Assembly: GCA_015064255.1 (NCBI GenBank)
Contig: SVSP01000001.1
Location: forward strand, 1 to 64,000
Source of the DNA: Oscillospiraceae bacterium
Lineage (GTDB): Bacteria; Bacillota; Clostridia; Oscillospirales; CAG-272
Length of the DNA: 64,000 nucleotides
Reading direction: 5' to 3'
The notes under the pieces are model-generated. The model was not told the DNA's origin, searched no databases, and saw only the letters and a program-made list of their open reading frames with translations. The translations under genes and the position numbers were made by a program. Positions within the stretch are counted from its first letter, which is position 1; each line of letters starts with the position of its first letter. Shown here one piece after another: positions 43,891 through 53,245 of this stretch.

Positions 43891-44118
43891 ATGGGACTTT
43901 TCGCTAAAAAAACGATTAAAATACTTACAGTAGAAGGAATGCACTGCGGTCACTGCTCCGCAAGGGTTGAAAACGCACTTAAAGAGCTTTCGGGAGTATC
44001 CGCAAAGGTAGATCTCGAAGCTAAAACGGCGACCGTAACAATGAAAAAAGAGCATACCGATGATGAGCTCAAAAAGGCTGTCGAGGAACTTGGTTTTACA
44101 GTTGTTGAGATAAAATAA
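43891..44118 (+). CDS. copZ: Copper chaperone CopZ-like HMA protein
   Basis: 75 residues. Single HMA domain with the copper-binding GMHCGHCSARV. Delivers Cu(I) to CopA. The N-terminal ~8 residues (MGLFAKKT) are an extra segment. AAGAGG precedes the ATG. Its stop overlaps the pncC start (TAATG), indicating translational coupling. Confidence 0.93.
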   Translation: MGLFAKKTIKILTVEGMHCGHCSARVENALKELSGVSAKVDLEAKTATVTMKKEHTDDELKKAVEELGFTVVEIK

Positions 44119-44606
44119 TGAATACGGACAATATCAAAAAGGCTGAAAAGCTTGTAAAAATCCTTCAAGGTAAAGGACTTAAGGTGACATTTGCCGAATC
44201 GTGCACGGGCGGTCTTCTCGGCGCGACACTTACCTCGGTGTCGGGCTCGTCGGAGGTCTTTGACGGTAGCATCGTTTCGTATGCAAATGAAGTGAAGGAA
44301 GAAAAGCTCGGCGTGGATAAAAACACTCTCGCAACAGTCGGGGCTGTGTCAGAGGAAACGGCGCGGCAGATGGTGCTGGGCGCTTGCAAAATGTTTTCGG
44401 CAGACTGCGGAGCCGCAATCACGGGTATCGCAGGACCGGGCGGCGGTACACTCGAAAAGCCGGTCGGTACGGTCTTCGTTTCGGCGGCGTTTGGCGGAAA
44501 TGTTAAAGTTGAGCATTGTCTTTTCTCGGGAAATCGCGCAGGGGTGCGCGATCAGAGCGTCGGAAAAGCACTCGATATGCTTACGGAGATCATATCCAAA
44601 AGTTAA
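44118..44606 (+). CDS. pncC: Nicotinamide-nucleotide amidase (CinA C-terminal domain)
   Basis: 162 residues, the amidase domain only, without the N-terminal MoCF-like domain of full CinA. Deamidates NMN to NaMN in NAD recycling. Signatures: TFAESCTGGLLGATLT, SYANEVKEEKLGV, GIAGPGGGTLEKPVGTVF. ATG overlaps the copZ stop. Probably the last gene of the copper unit, since rpsB has its own promoter downstream. Confidence 0.93.
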   Translation: MNTDNIKKAEKLVKILQGKGLKVTFAESCTGGLLGATLTSVSGSSEVFDGSIVSYANEVKEEKLGVDKNTLATVGAVSEETARQMVLGACKMFSADCGAAITGIAGPGGGTLEKPVGTVFVSAAFGGNVKVEHCLFSGNRAGVRDQSVGKALDMLTEIISKS

Positions 44607-44631
44607 TTTTTTGTGAACTTTAGAAAAACTC

Positions 44632-44661
44632 TTGAAATTATAATATCTAATATGTTATAAT
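44632..44661 (+). promoter_or_regulatory. rpsB-tsf promoter
   Basis: TTGAAA (44632-44637), 18-bp spacer, TATAAT (44656-44661) with extended TG. Leader of about 100 bases before rpsB. Confidence 0.8.
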
Positions 44662-44690
44662 ACACCCCGTGCCGTGATAGCACAAAACAC

Positions 44691-44758
44691 ACATTCCGCA
44701 CCTTTGATGACCGAAAATATCGGAAAACTGCGCGGAATGGTGGAAAAATCAAAGGAGG
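44691..44758 (+). promoter_or_regulatory. rpsB leader: alternative pairing with the ribosome binding site
   Basis: ATTCCGC (44693-44699) pairs with GCGGAAT (44732-44738), with an inner CCGA/TCGG stem (44711-44723). CCTTTGAT (44701-44708) is complementary to ATCAAAGG (44748-44755), which includes the AAAGGAGG ribosome binding site. The two foldings share the segment just after ATTCCGC. The pattern is like an autogenous ribosomal-protein leader (S2 feedback), by inference. Confidence 0.5.
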
Positions 44759-44766
44759 ACATAAAA

Positions 44767-45522
44767 ATGTCAGTTATCACAATCAAACAGCTGCTCGAAG
44801 CAGGCGTCCATTTCGGACATCACACAAGAAGATGGAACCCTAAGATGGCAGAGTACATCTTCACAGAAAGAAACGGCATCTACATTATCGACCTTCAGAA
44901 GACCGTTAAGAAGTTTGAAGAAGCTTACATGTTCGTTCGCGACATGGCAGTTGAAGGCGGAACACTTCTTTTCGTTGGTACAAAGAAGCAGGCTGCAGAT
45001 GCAATCAGAGAAGAAGCACAGCGTTGCGGAATGTACTATGTAAACGTACGTTGGCCCGGCGGTATGCTCACAAACTTCAAGACAATCAAGAAGTCGATCG
45101 CTCGTCTTAACAGCCTCGAAAAGATGGAAGCTGAAGGCACATTCGAGCTTCTCCCCAAGAAGGAAGTTGCTTCTCTTCTTAAGGAAAAGGTAGACCTTGA
45201 AAAGTGCTACGGCGGTATCAAGAACATGGAAACACTTCCTTCCGCAGTGTTCATCGTTGACCCCCACAAGGAAAGCAACGCAGTTCTCGAATCCAAGAAG
45301 CTCGGTATCCCGGTAGTTGCTATCGTTGATACAAACTGCGATCCCGACGATGCAGATTATATGATCCCCGGTAACGATGACGCTATCCGCGCTATCAAGC
45401 TTATCGCTTCCGTAATTGCTGACGCAGTTATCGAAGGAAATCAGGGTGTTGACGCTGCTCCCGCTGAAGAAGCTGCAGAAGAAGCAACTGAAGAAGCTGC
45501 AGAAGCAACAGACGCTGAATAA
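44767..45522 (+). CDS. rpsB: 30S ribosomal protein S2
   Basis: 251 residues. [20 protein letters not shown] at the N-terminus, [14 protein letters not shown], and [20 protein letters not shown] are family blocks. The acidic Ala/Glu tail ([16 protein letters not shown]) extends the usual C-terminus. AAAGGAGG is 8 bases before ATG 44767; an in-frame upstream extension from 44674 is the leader, not coding. Lysine is almost always AAG, the codon bias of highly expressed genes. Confidence 0.97.
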   Translation: MSVITIKQLLEAGVHFGHHTRRWNPKMAEYIFTERNGIYIIDLQKTVKKFEEAYMFVRDMAVEGGTLLFVGTKKQAADAIREEAQRCGMYYVNVRWPGGMLTNFKTIKKSIARLNSLEKMEAEGTFELLPKKEVASLLKEKVDLEKCYGGIKNMETLPSAVFIVDPHKESNAVLESKKLGIPVVAIVDTNCDPDDADYMIPGNDDAIRAIKLIASVIADAVIEGNQGVDAAPAEEAAEEATEEAAEATDAE

Positions 45523-45570
45523 TTTTAAAAATAATTACTGAATAATAACTTTAATTTGGAGGAAATAAAA

Positions 45571-46503
45571 ATGGCACAGATCACAGCAAAAGACGTTGCA
45601 GCTCTCCGTGCAAAGACAGGTCTCGGAATGATGGACTGCAAAAAGGCACTCGTTGAAGCTGACGGTGACGTTGAAGCGGCTGTAAAGATCCTTCGTGAAA
45701 AGGGACTTGCTACCGCAGCAAAGAAGGAAAGCAGAATTGCCGCTGAAGGCGTTGTTGATATTATGGTAGACGGAAAGAACGCTGCAATGATCGAAGTTAA
45801 CGCAGAAACAGACTTCGTTGCAAAGAACGCTACTTTCCAGGAATTCGTTAAGGGACTTCTCAGAACTCTTCTCGCAGCTAAGCCCGCAGACCTCGAAGCT
45901 TTCGGCGCTTGCAAGTTCGACGGAAGCGACATCACAGTATCCGATGCACTTGTTGAAAAGATCGCAATGATCGGTGAAAAGATCAGCATTCGTAGATTCG
46001 TTCTTACAGAAGGCGTTATGAGCACATATATCCACGGTGCAGGTAACACAGGTGTTATCGTTGTATTCGATACAGACGATGCAACTGCTGAAAAGGCTGA
46101 ATTTGTTGAGTGCGCTAAGAACGTAGCACTTCAGATCGCTGCAGGCTCGCCTCCTACCTACGTTGCTAAGGAAAACGTTCCTCAGAACGCTATCGACGAA
46201 GAAATTGCAATTCAGGTTGCAGCTGCAAAGAACGATCCCAAGCTTGCAAGCAAGCCCGATGCAGTTCTTGCAAAGATCGTTGAAGGTAAGCTCGGTAAGC
46301 TCTTCTTCGAAAAGGTTTGTCTCCTCGAACAGCCCTACGTTAAGGACGACGCTATGAGCGTTGGTAAGTACGTTGCTTCCTGCGCTAAGGCTATGGGTGC
46401 AGAAGTTGCTGTTAAGGCATTCTACATCTTCGAAAAGGGCGAAGGCATCGAAAAGAGAGCAGACGATTTCGCAGCAGAAATCGAAAAGATGGTTAAGGGT
46501 TAA
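45571..46503 (+). CDS. tsf: Elongation factor Ts
   Basis: 310 residues. Nucleotide-exchange factor for EF-Tu. The N-terminal UBA-like domain contains LRAKTGLGMMDCKKALVEAD and GDVEAAVKILREKG; the core includes AMIEVNAETDFVAKN. GGAGG precedes ATG 45571. Forms a pair with rpsB and ends at a strong terminator. Codon bias matches high expression. Confidence 0.97.
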   Translation: MAQITAKDVAALRAKTGLGMMDCKKALVEADGDVEAAVKILREKGLATAAKKESRIAAEGVVDIMVDGKNAAMIEVNAETDFVAKNATFQEFVKGLLRTLLAAKPADLEAFGACKFDGSDITVSDALVEKIAMIGEKISIRRFVLTEGVMSTYIHGAGNTGVIVVFDTDDATAEKAEFVECAKNVALQIAAGSPPTYVAKENVPQNAIDEEIAIQVAAAKNDPKLASKPDAVLAKIVEGKLGKLFFEKVCLLEQPYVKDDAMSVGKYVASCAKAMGAEVAVKAFYIFEKGEGIEKRADDFAAEIEKMVKG

Positions 46504-46529
46504 TTTAAACCTATAAACTGAACAAGATC

Positions 46530-46561
46530 ACATCGGCATCTTTGGATGCCGATGTTTTTTT
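46530..46561 (+). terminator. tsf terminator
   Basis: ACATCGGCATC/GATGCCGATGT perfect stem with a 4-base loop and TTTTTTT. Confidence 0.92.
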
Positions 46562-46563
46562 CT

Positions 46564-46640
46564 TTAGGACTCTGCCCTAAAACCCGGTCAAGAAACTTTT
46601 TGAAAAAAGTTTCTTGACAATCTTCAAAAACTTTACTGAA
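46564..46640. repeat. Interspersed intergenic repeat
   Basis: GGACTCTGCCCTAAAACCCG, then GTCAAGAAACTTTTT/AAAAAGTTTCTTGAC with a GAA loop. Sequences of this type (GGACTCTGCCC... followed by a hairpin) are familiar dispersed repeats of Clostridia, from general knowledge. A single copy is seen here, after the tsf terminator. Confidence 0.5.
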
Positions 46641-46726
46641 AAAGAAAAGAAAAGGGGTGGATTAGCGTTTGCCGGAGAATAATGCAGATAAAAATGTATA
46701 TTATTTGTAAAAATCAAAAAAAACTA

Positions 46727-46755
46727 TTTACAAATTGAGATGAATATAGTAAAAT
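46727..46755 (+). promoter_or_regulatory. pyrH promoter
   Basis: TTTACA (46727-46732), 17-bp spacer, TAAAAT (46750-46755), 37 bases before pyrH. Confidence 0.7.
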
Positions 46756-46791
46756 AATAAAAAATAATGTATATAATTCTATGGAGGTTTT

Positions 46792-47520
46792 ATGGACTTT
46801 AAGCCTAAATATAAAAGAATACTTCTGAAGCTGTCGGGCGAGGCTCTCAGCGATGCACCTCGCGGAATTCTTAACTTCGATAAGATCGAAGAGATCGGAA
46901 AAGTTATAAAGCAGTGTCTTGATATCGGCGTTCAGGTCAGCATCGTTGTCGGAGGCGGAAATATCTGGCGCGGCAGACAGGGCGGAAAGATGGACAGAAC
47001 AAGAGCAGACCATATGGGTATGCTCGCAACCACGATCAACTCTCTTGCGATTCAGGACGTTCTTGAACAGCTTGATATTGAAACAAGAGTTCTTACGGCA
47101 ATCGAAATGAAGCAGTTTGCGGAGCCGTACATAAGAAATAAGGCTGTTTCACATCTCGAAAAGGGCAGAGTCGTTATTTTCGGATGCGGAATCGGAAGTC
47201 CCTTCTTCTCAACCGATACCGCGGCGGCGCTTCGTGCGGCAGAAATCGGAGCAGACATAATGCTCTTTGCGAAGAATATCGACGGCGTATATACGGCAGA
47301 CCCGAAAAAAGATCCCGATGCAAAGAAGCTTGATTCGATAGAATATATGGATATTTTAAGTAAGCATCTCACCGTTATAGATACGACGGCAACCTCCTTC
47401 TCAATGGATAACGATATACCGATCCTTCTCTTCGGACTCGATGATCCTAAAAATATCATAAGAGCTGTTATGGGTGAAGAGATCGGAACTATCGTAAGCG
47501 GTCATCATACCGAAGCGTAA
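46792..47520 (+). CDS. pyrH: UMP kinase
   Basis: 242 residues. Phosphorylates UMP to [39 protein letters not shown] and [15 protein letters not shown] are the family motifs of the amino acid kinase fold. TGGAGG is 8 bases before the ATG. Starts the pyrH-to-polC transcription unit. Confidence 0.97.
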   Translation: MDFKPKYKRILLKLSGEALSDAPRGILNFDKIEEIGKVIKQCLDIGVQVSIVVGGGNIWRGRQGGKMDRTRADHMGMLATTINSLAIQDVLEQLDIETRVLTAIEMKQFAEPYIRNKAVSHLEKGRVVIFGCGIGSPFFSTDTAAALRAAEIGADIMLFAKNIDGVYTADPKKDPDAKKLDSIEYMDILSKHLTVIDTTATSFSMDNDIPILLFGLDDPKNIIRAVMGEEIGTIVSGHHTEA

Positions 47521-47563
47521 TATAAAAAAAAAATTAATAAATACAGAAAGGAATTAATAGATT

Positions 47564-48118
47564 ATGAAACTCGATGTTAAAGAATTCGAAGAAAAAATGA
47601 AAAAAAGTGTATCTGTATACGAGGAAAACCTCGCACAGGTAAGAGTAGGAAAGGCTTCTGCGGCAGTGCTTCAGAAGGTAAGTGTTGATTACTATGGAAC
47701 ACCTACACCTATTAAGGATATAGCACAGATAAAGGCTGCTGATGCGCATACGCTTACCATTCAGCCTTGGGATATGAGCCTTCTCAAAGCTGTAGAAAAG
47801 GCAATACTTGCTGCAAACCTCGGTATGACACCTCAGAATGACGGTAAAATCATCAGACTCGTTTTCCCGCAGCTTACCGAAGACAGACGTAAAGAGCTGT
47901 CCAAGCAGGTTAATAAGATGGGCGACGATGCTAAGGTTGCTCTTCGTAATATCAGACGCGAAGCTAACGATAAGTGCAAGGCTCTCAAGAAAGACGGCTC
48001 AATGACAGAGGATGAACAGAAGGCGTCCGAAAAATCGGTACAGGACCTTACGGACAAGTATATCAATAATATTGATAATATTACTGCAGATAAGGTTAAA
48101 GACATAATGTCCCTCTAA
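47564..48118 (+). CDS. frr: Ribosome recycling factor
   Basis: 184 residues. Splits post-termination ribosomes with EF-G. EENLAQVRVGKASAAVL near the start and the signature FPQLTEDRRKELSKQVNKMG with the helical C-terminus. Standard length. 43 bases after pyrH. Confidence 0.97.
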   Translation: MKLDVKEFEEKMKKSVSVYEENLAQVRVGKASAAVLQKVSVDYYGTPTPIKDIAQIKAADAHTLTIQPWDMSLLKAVEKAILAANLGMTPQNDGKIIRLVFPQLTEDRRKELSKQVNKMGDDAKVALRNIRREANDKCKALKKDGSMTEDEQKASEKSVQDLTDKYINNIDNITADKVKDIMSL

Positions 48119-48137
48119 TAAAAAGTAAAAATATCAA

Positions 48138-48170
48138 GGGGAGGAGAGCTTTCAGCCATCCTCCCCATTT
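48138..48170 (+). terminator. Hairpin between frr and uppS
   Basis: GGGGAGGA/TCCTCCCC with a 13-base loop; ATTTAAAC follows. Weak as a terminator and probably leaky, since uppS follows without a clear promoter. Confidence 0.45.
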
Positions 48171-48204
48171 AAACAAATATAATAATTTCATAAGGGTTTG
48201 AAAA

Positions 48205-48927
48205 ATGGCAGCTTTGAAGCAAAATGAAAAAAGCGTTTCCGAAGAAATAAGAAACAAAATAAAACATATAGCGTTCATAATGGACGGAAACGGAAGATGG
48301 GCGCAGAAAAGACTTCTCCCGAGAAGTCAAGGGCACGTTGAGGGGCTGAAAACCTTTACGGAAATTATAAAGCACTGCTTTAATCTCGGAATCGAAAACG
48401 TAACGGTATATGCTTTCTCTACAGAGAATTGGAACAGAACAGCGGAGGAAGTAGGCGCGCTTATGGGACTTCTCGAAAAAAATATCGACGAGAATGCGGG
48501 CGAGCTTATAGAAAAAGGTGTCAGAATAATTTTTCTCGGAGATAAAACCCCGCTTAGTAAAAAGCTTGCCGAAAAGATGGAAAATCTTGAAAAGATGTCA
48601 GAAAATAATAAAGCTGTGCTGAACGTTGCGGTGAATTACGGAGCGCGCGACGAGATAGTACACGCCGTGAACAGTCTTATCAAAGAAAATAAGACCGAAA
48701 TAAGCGCGGCGGATATAAGCGCGCATCTTTATACCAAAAATTCGCCAGACCCCGATCTGATAGTCAGAACGGCGGGAGAAAAACGCCTTTCCAATTTCCT
48801 TTTGTGGCAGGCGGCGTACAGCGAGTTTTATTACAGCGATAAGCTTTGGCCCGATTTTACGCCCGCGGACGTCGATGAGGCACTCGACAATTTTATGTCG
48901 CGACACCGTAAATTCGGCGGGTATTAA
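48205..48927 (+). CDS. uppS: Undecaprenyl pyrophosphate synthase (isoprenyl transferase)
   Basis: 240 residues. Makes the C55 lipid carrier for wall synthesis. IAFIMDGNGRWAQKR, VTVYAFSTENWNR and DPDLIVRTAGEKRLSNFLLW are the conserved blocks of cis-prenyltransferases. Length is normal. Upstream of cdsA, the usual order. Confidence 0.97.
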   Translation: MAALKQNEKSVSEEIRNKIKHIAFIMDGNGRWAQKRLLPRSQGHVEGLKTFTEIIKHCFNLGIENVTVYAFSTENWNRTAEEVGALMGLLEKNIDENAGELIEKGVRIIFLGDKTPLSKKLAEKMENLEKMSENNKAVLNVAVNYGARDEIVHAVNSLIKENKTEISAADISAHLYTKNSPDPDLIVRTAGEKRLSNFLLWQAAYSEFYYSDKLWPDFTPADVDEALDNFMSRHRKFGGY

Positions 48928-48997
48928 TAAAATAAAAGTAGTATAAGAAAAATAATCAATATAAAATATCTTTTAACAAAATTATTTGGAGTCAGAT

Positions 48998-49843
48998 ATG
49001 AAAACCAGAATAATTACGGCTGCGGTGCTTCTTTGTATTCTCGCACCAATACTTATTTTTTCACACACATTTGTTTACGTTGTTTTTGCGGCAGTCCTTG
49101 CACTTGTTGCAACATATGAGCTGCTCGGCTGTATGCGTCTTGTAAGCAGAATAAAACTGACGCTTACTTCTATGGTATATTCGGTGCTTACCGTTTCTCT
49201 CACACGCGCATCATCGGCGTCAAACGGCTTTATGAAGATTTTTGTCTGCGCGACCTTCGTTTACATATTCGTGCTTCTCACGTTTTCTCTTTTTGAAAGT
49301 GAAAAACAAAGAGAAAGCCTTCCCGAAATTATGTTTGCGGCATCTGTGGTAATATATATTACCGTAGGATTTTCCTCATTTGTGGTCGTAAGAGATCTTG
49401 TAAACGGTACGGTACTTTTCCCGCTTGCATATATCGCGGCTTGGGTTTCGGATACGGGTGCATATTTTGCAGGGGTGAAATTCGGAAATATAAAGCTTAT
49501 ACCCGAAATAAGTCCCAAAAAGACGGTTGAAGGATTTATCGGCGGACTTTGCTCGTGTGTGGCTGTTTTTATGATATACGCAGGATGTGTTCATATTTTC
49601 TCGAAAGACCTCAGCCCTAACTATATATGGATATTCGTGTGCGCGGTACTTCTCTCGGTAGCATCTGTAATAGGCGACCTTATCGCTTCTATGATAAAGA
49701 GAAGATATCATATCAAGGACTACAGCCATCTTTTCCCCGGACACGGCGGTGTACTTGACCGCTTTGACAGTATAATCGCAACTACCGCGGGACTTTTCGT
49801 GCTGTCGAGCATAATGCCTCTTTTCTACACAACGGCAGGATAA
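48998..49843 (+). CDS. cdsA: Phosphatidate cytidylyltransferase
   Basis: 281 residues. Forms CDP-diacylglycerol at the membrane. Eight or so hydrophobic helices; the family signature is VIGDLIASMIKRRYHIKDYS followed by PGHGGVLDRFDS. ATG 48998 follows TTTGGAG; the in-frame TTG at 48986 is inside that site. The dxr start lies 6 bases after its stop. Confidence 0.96.
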   Translation: MKTRIITAAVLLCILAPILIFSHTFVYVVFAAVLALVATYELLGCMRLVSRIKLTLTSMVYSVLTVSLTRASSASNGFMKIFVCATFVYIFVLLTFSLFESEKQRESLPEIMFAASVVIYITVGFSSFVVVRDLVNGTVLFPLAYIAAWVSDTGAYFAGVKFGNIKLIPEISPKKTVEGFIGGLCSCVAVFMIYAGCVHIFSKDLSPNYIWIFVCAVLLSVASVIGDLIASMIKRRYHIKDYSHLFPGHGGVLDRFDSIIATTAGLFVLSSIMPLFYTTAG

Positions 49844-49849
49844 TATATT

Positions 49850-51034
49850 ATGAAAACAGAAAATAGGAAGATAGCTATACTCGGCTCAACAGGTTCGATA
49901 GGCAGGCAGACACTTGATATTGCAAGGAGATATTCGCTTGCGGTAGAGGCTCTTGCCGCAAATTCGGACGTAAAGACCCTTGAAAAACAAATAAGAGAAT
50001 TTTCTCCGAAATACGTTTCACTTGTCGATGAAAAGGCGGCTTCCGAGCTTTCCGCTATGGTTGCCGATACGCCCACAAAGGTATTCGCAGGCAAAGACGG
50101 CTCGTGCGAGATGATAACCTATCTTGAATGTGATACCGTACTTAATTCGATAGTCGGTACGGCGGGACTCTTGCCTACACTTACGGCAGTTGATTGCAAA
50201 AAGAATATAGCTCTTGCAAATAAAGAAACTCTCGTTACCGCGGGTGAGCTTGTTATGAGCAAGATACGTGAAAACGGGGTATCGATACTTCCGGTCGATA
50301 GCGAGCACTGCGCGGTGCATCAGTGTCTTCGCGCGGGAAAGAAGGACGAGGTTGCAAAGCTGATACTCACGGCATCGGGCGGACCTTTCTTTGGCAGAAG
50401 CAGGGAAGAGCTCTCGGAAGTTACCGTGAGCGATGCGCTTAATCACCCGACGTGGAGTATGGGCAAAAAGATAACGATAGACAGCGCGACACTTATGAAT
50501 AAAGGCTTTGAGGTGATCGAGGCGGCGCATCTTTTCGGTATGTCGGCGTCTGACATAGATGTTGTCGTGCATAGGGAGAGTATCGTTCATTCGATGGTAG
50601 CATATAAGGACGGCTCGGTTATTGCGCAGATGGGCGTTCCCGATATGCGTACCTGCATATCTTATGCTCTTTTTGATACAAAGCATATGGAAAACGTGTC
50701 GGAAATTCCCGACTTTTCGAAAATCGCAAAGCTGACCTTTGCATCCCCCGATGAAAAGACGTTTACTCTTCTTCCGCTTGCGCGTTATGCTTTTGATGCA
50801 GGCGGAACACTTGCCGCGATGCTTAACGCCGCAAACGATATGGCTGTAAGTCTTTTCCTCGAAAATAAAATAAAATTTACCGATATTATGGATTTGGTAA
50901 GCGAAACTGTGCATAAATATAGTAAAAGCAAGGATAAACTTTCCTATCACGGAAAACTGCCGACAGTAGAAGATATAACCGAGTCGGCGTGTGAGGCGGA
51001 AGAATATCTTTTGACACTTGCACAAGTTAAATAA
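49850..51034 (+). CDS. dxr: 1-deoxy-D-xylulose 5-phosphate reductoisomerase
   Basis: 394 residues. Second step of the MEP isoprenoid pathway, NADPH-dependent. ILGSTGSIGRQTLDIARRY (NADPH site), ALANKETLVTAGE, PVDSEHCAV (metal and substrate) and HPTWSMGKKITIDSATLMNK are diagnostic. Together with ispG in this unit it shows the MEP pathway is used. Confidence 0.97.
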   Translation: MKTENRKIAILGSTGSIGRQTLDIARRYSLAVEALAANSDVKTLEKQIREFSPKYVSLVDEKAASELSAMVADTPTKVFAGKDGSCEMITYLECDTVLNSIVGTAGLLPTLTAVDCKKNIALANKETLVTAGELVMSKIRENGVSILPVDSEHCAVHQCLRAGKKDEVAKLILTASGGPFFGRSREELSEVTVSDALNHPTWSMGKKITIDSATLMNKGFEVIEAAHLFGMSASDIDVVVHRESIVHSMVAYKDGSVIAQMGVPDMRTCISYALFDTKHMENVSEIPDFSKIAKLTFASPDEKTFTLLPLARYAFDAGGTLAAMLNAANDMAVSLFLENKIKFTDIMDLVSETVHKYSKSKDKLSYHGKLPTVEDITESACEAEEYLLTLAQVK

Positions 51035-51050
51035 GAACGGAGAACCTATT

Positions 51051-52073
51051 TTGAATATACTGTTTGCTATTTTGATTTTTGGATTTTTGATCTTCATTCA
51101 CGAGCTCGGACATTATTTGTTTGCGCGTAAATTTAACGTGGAGATAGAAGAGTTTTCGATAGGAATGGGTCCGAAAATCTTTTCAAAGGTGTCTAAAAAA
51201 ACAGGAATACTTTATTCACTTCGTCTTCTTCCGATAGGCGGATATGTGAGTATGAACGGCGAAGATACCGAATCGGAGAGCGAAAATGCATTTGGAAATA
51301 AGCCGGTATGGCAGAGAATAATAATCACAGCGGCAGGCGGAGTCATAAATATTATAGTCGGAATTATAGTTATGTGTATATTCGTGGCATCCTCGCCTCA
51401 GCTTGGAAGTACGGTGATTGCACAGTTTGATGAAGACGCACTCTCTGTTCAGTACGGACTTGAAGTGAACGACCAAATTATAAAGGTGAACGGAACAAGA
51501 GTTTACAGCTCGACCGAGCTTCTTTACGAAATAATGCACGACGGCACAGAGCCTATCGACCTTACCGTTATAAGAAACGGCGAAAAGATAGTTTTGAACG
51601 ACGTAAAGTTCGGAACAGAGGATTCGGAAGGAATAATAATAGGAACCCCCGACTTTTTTGTGTACGGAGTTGAAAAGAACTTTAAAAACGTCGCACAGCA
51701 GTCCTTCGGATATTCGGGACTTGCGATAAGACAGGTTTGGGAATCGCTTTGGGATCTTATTACGGGTAAATACGGAATAAATGAGCTTTCGGGTCCTGTC
51801 GGAACAACAGAGGTAATAGGAGAGGCTGCGGAGCAGGGATTTATATACGTTATGTACCTCGGCGCGCTTATTTCCGTAAACCTCGGAATACTAAATCTTC
51901 TTCCTGTTCCCGCACTTGACGGCGGACGTATAGTATTTTTGATAGTAGAAGCTGTAAGAGGAAAGAAGCTTCCAAATGATCTGGAAGCAAAGATACACTA
52001 TGTGGGAATCATTCTTCTTATGATGCTTATGCTTGTCGTTACCTGCAAGGACGTAGTAAATCTTTTTAAATAA
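51051..52073 (+). CDS. rseP: Site-2 intramembrane metalloprotease RseP
   Basis: 340 residues. Zinc site IHELGHYLFARKF in the first helix, a PDZ domain (about 105-190; LEVNDQIIKVNGTRVYSS), and the second site NLLPVPALDGGRIVFL. Cleaves membrane-embedded regulators such as anti-sigma factors. TTG 51051 is chosen because GGAG is 8 bases before it and homologs start close to the HELGH helix; the frame extends back to 51018 without a better site. Confidence 0.95.
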   Translation: MNILFAILIFGFLIFIHELGHYLFARKFNVEIEEFSIGMGPKIFSKVSKKTGILYSLRLLPIGGYVSMNGEDTESESENAFGNKPVWQRIIITAAGGVINIIVGIIVMCIFVASSPQLGSTVIAQFDEDALSVQYGLEVNDQIIKVNGTRVYSSTELLYEIMHDGTEPIDLTVIRNGEKIVLNDVKFGTEDSEGIIIGTPDFFVYGVEKNFKNVAQQSFGYSGLAIRQVWESLWDLITGKYGINELSGPVGTTEVIGEAAEQGFIYVMYLGALISVNLGILNLLPVPALDGGRIVFLIVEAVRGKKLPNDLEAKIHYVGIILLMMLMLVVTCKDVVNLFK

Positions 52074-52087
52074 ACGGAGATATTGTT

Positions 52088-53176
52088 TTGGAAAATTATC
52101 AGTATAACCTTTTCAGAAGAAAGACGGATAAAATAAAAGTCGGAAATTTATATATAGGCGGTGACTCGCCGATAAGCGTTCAGTCTATGACAAATACCCC
52201 GACAGAGGATTTTGAGGCAACGCTTGCACAGGTGATGGCACTTGAAAAGGTCGGATGCGATATAGTCCGTATGGCGGTGCCGAGCTTTGAAGCGGTAAAG
52301 ACGATATATAAACTGAAAGAAGCGGGCGTAAAGAGCGCGCTCGTTGCCGATATTCACTTTGATTACCATCTTGCGCTTGAGTCTGCGGAGGCGGGAATTG
52401 ATAAAATAAGAATAAATCCGGGAAATATCGGTGAAAACGCCAAAATAAAGGCTGTTGCAAATAAATGTGCATCTCTTGATATTCCGATAAGAATTGGTGT
52501 GAACAGCGGTTCGGTCGATAAAAAGATACTTGCAAAATACGGCGGCGCAACGGCAGAAGCACTTGCGGACAGCGCTCTTGAAAATACCAAGCTCCTTGAG
52601 CAGTATGATTTTAATAATATAATAGTCGCAGTTAAGTCTTCAGACGTGAGAAAAATGATACAGGCTAACCGAATCGTTGCAGAAAAATGCAGCTATCCTA
52701 TGCACATAGGCGTAACAGAGGCGGGAAGCGATAAAAGCGGCAGTATAAAGGGCGCCGTCGGAATAGGCGCACTTCTGGCGGACGGTATCGGAGATACTTT
52801 GAGAGTTTCGCTGACTGCCGACCCGACGACAGAGATAGTTCGCGGGAGAGAAATCCTTTCTTCGCTCGGACTTGACGTAAAAAATCTCGTAAATATAGTA
52901 TCTTGCCCTACCTGCGGACGCACCAAGGTAGATATGATGGCTACTGTCGCAGAGCTTGAAAAGCGTATCGGTGAAATAAATGTGTCGCGCCCGATAACTG
53001 TCGCAGTTATGGGATGCGCGGTAAACGGACCGGGCGAAGCGCGTGAAGCCGATATGGGAATTGCGGGCGGCGACGGAGAATTTCTCCTTTTCAAAAAGGG
53101 TGAAAAGATAAGAAAAGTATCGGTAGAAAATGCGGTAAACGAACTTATAAACGAAATAAACAGCTCACAATTTTAA
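52088..53176 (+). CDS. ispG: 4-hydroxy-3-methylbut-2-en-1-yl diphosphate synthase
   Basis: 362 residues. Penultimate MEP pathway enzyme, [4Fe-4S] cluster. SVQSMTNTPTEDFEATLAQV near the N-terminus; cluster cysteines in SCPTCGRTKVDM and AVMGCAVNGPGEA. TTG 52088 has GGAG 8 bases upstream. It follows rseP by 14 bases. Confidence 0.97.
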   Translation: MENYQYNLFRRKTDKIKVGNLYIGGDSPISVQSMTNTPTEDFEATLAQVMALEKVGCDIVRMAVPSFEAVKTIYKLKEAGVKSALVADIHFDYHLALESAEAGIDKIRINPGNIGENAKIKAVANKCASLDIPIRIGVNSGSVDKKILAKYGGATAEALADSALENTKLLEQYDFNNIIVAVKSSDVRKMIQANRIVAEKCSYPMHIGVTEAGSDKSGSIKGAVGIGALLADGIGDTLRVSLTADPTTEIVRGREILSSLGLDVKNLVNIVSCPTCGRTKVDMMATVAELEKRIGEINVSRPITVAVMGCAVNGPGEAREADMGIAGGDGEFLLFKKGEKIRKVSVENAVNELINEINSSQF

Positions 53177-53245
53177 ACAGATACATATTTATCTCGGTGG
53201 GCTTTTGTAAAGTATAACGGTATAGTATAACAAAAAGGAAAAAAG

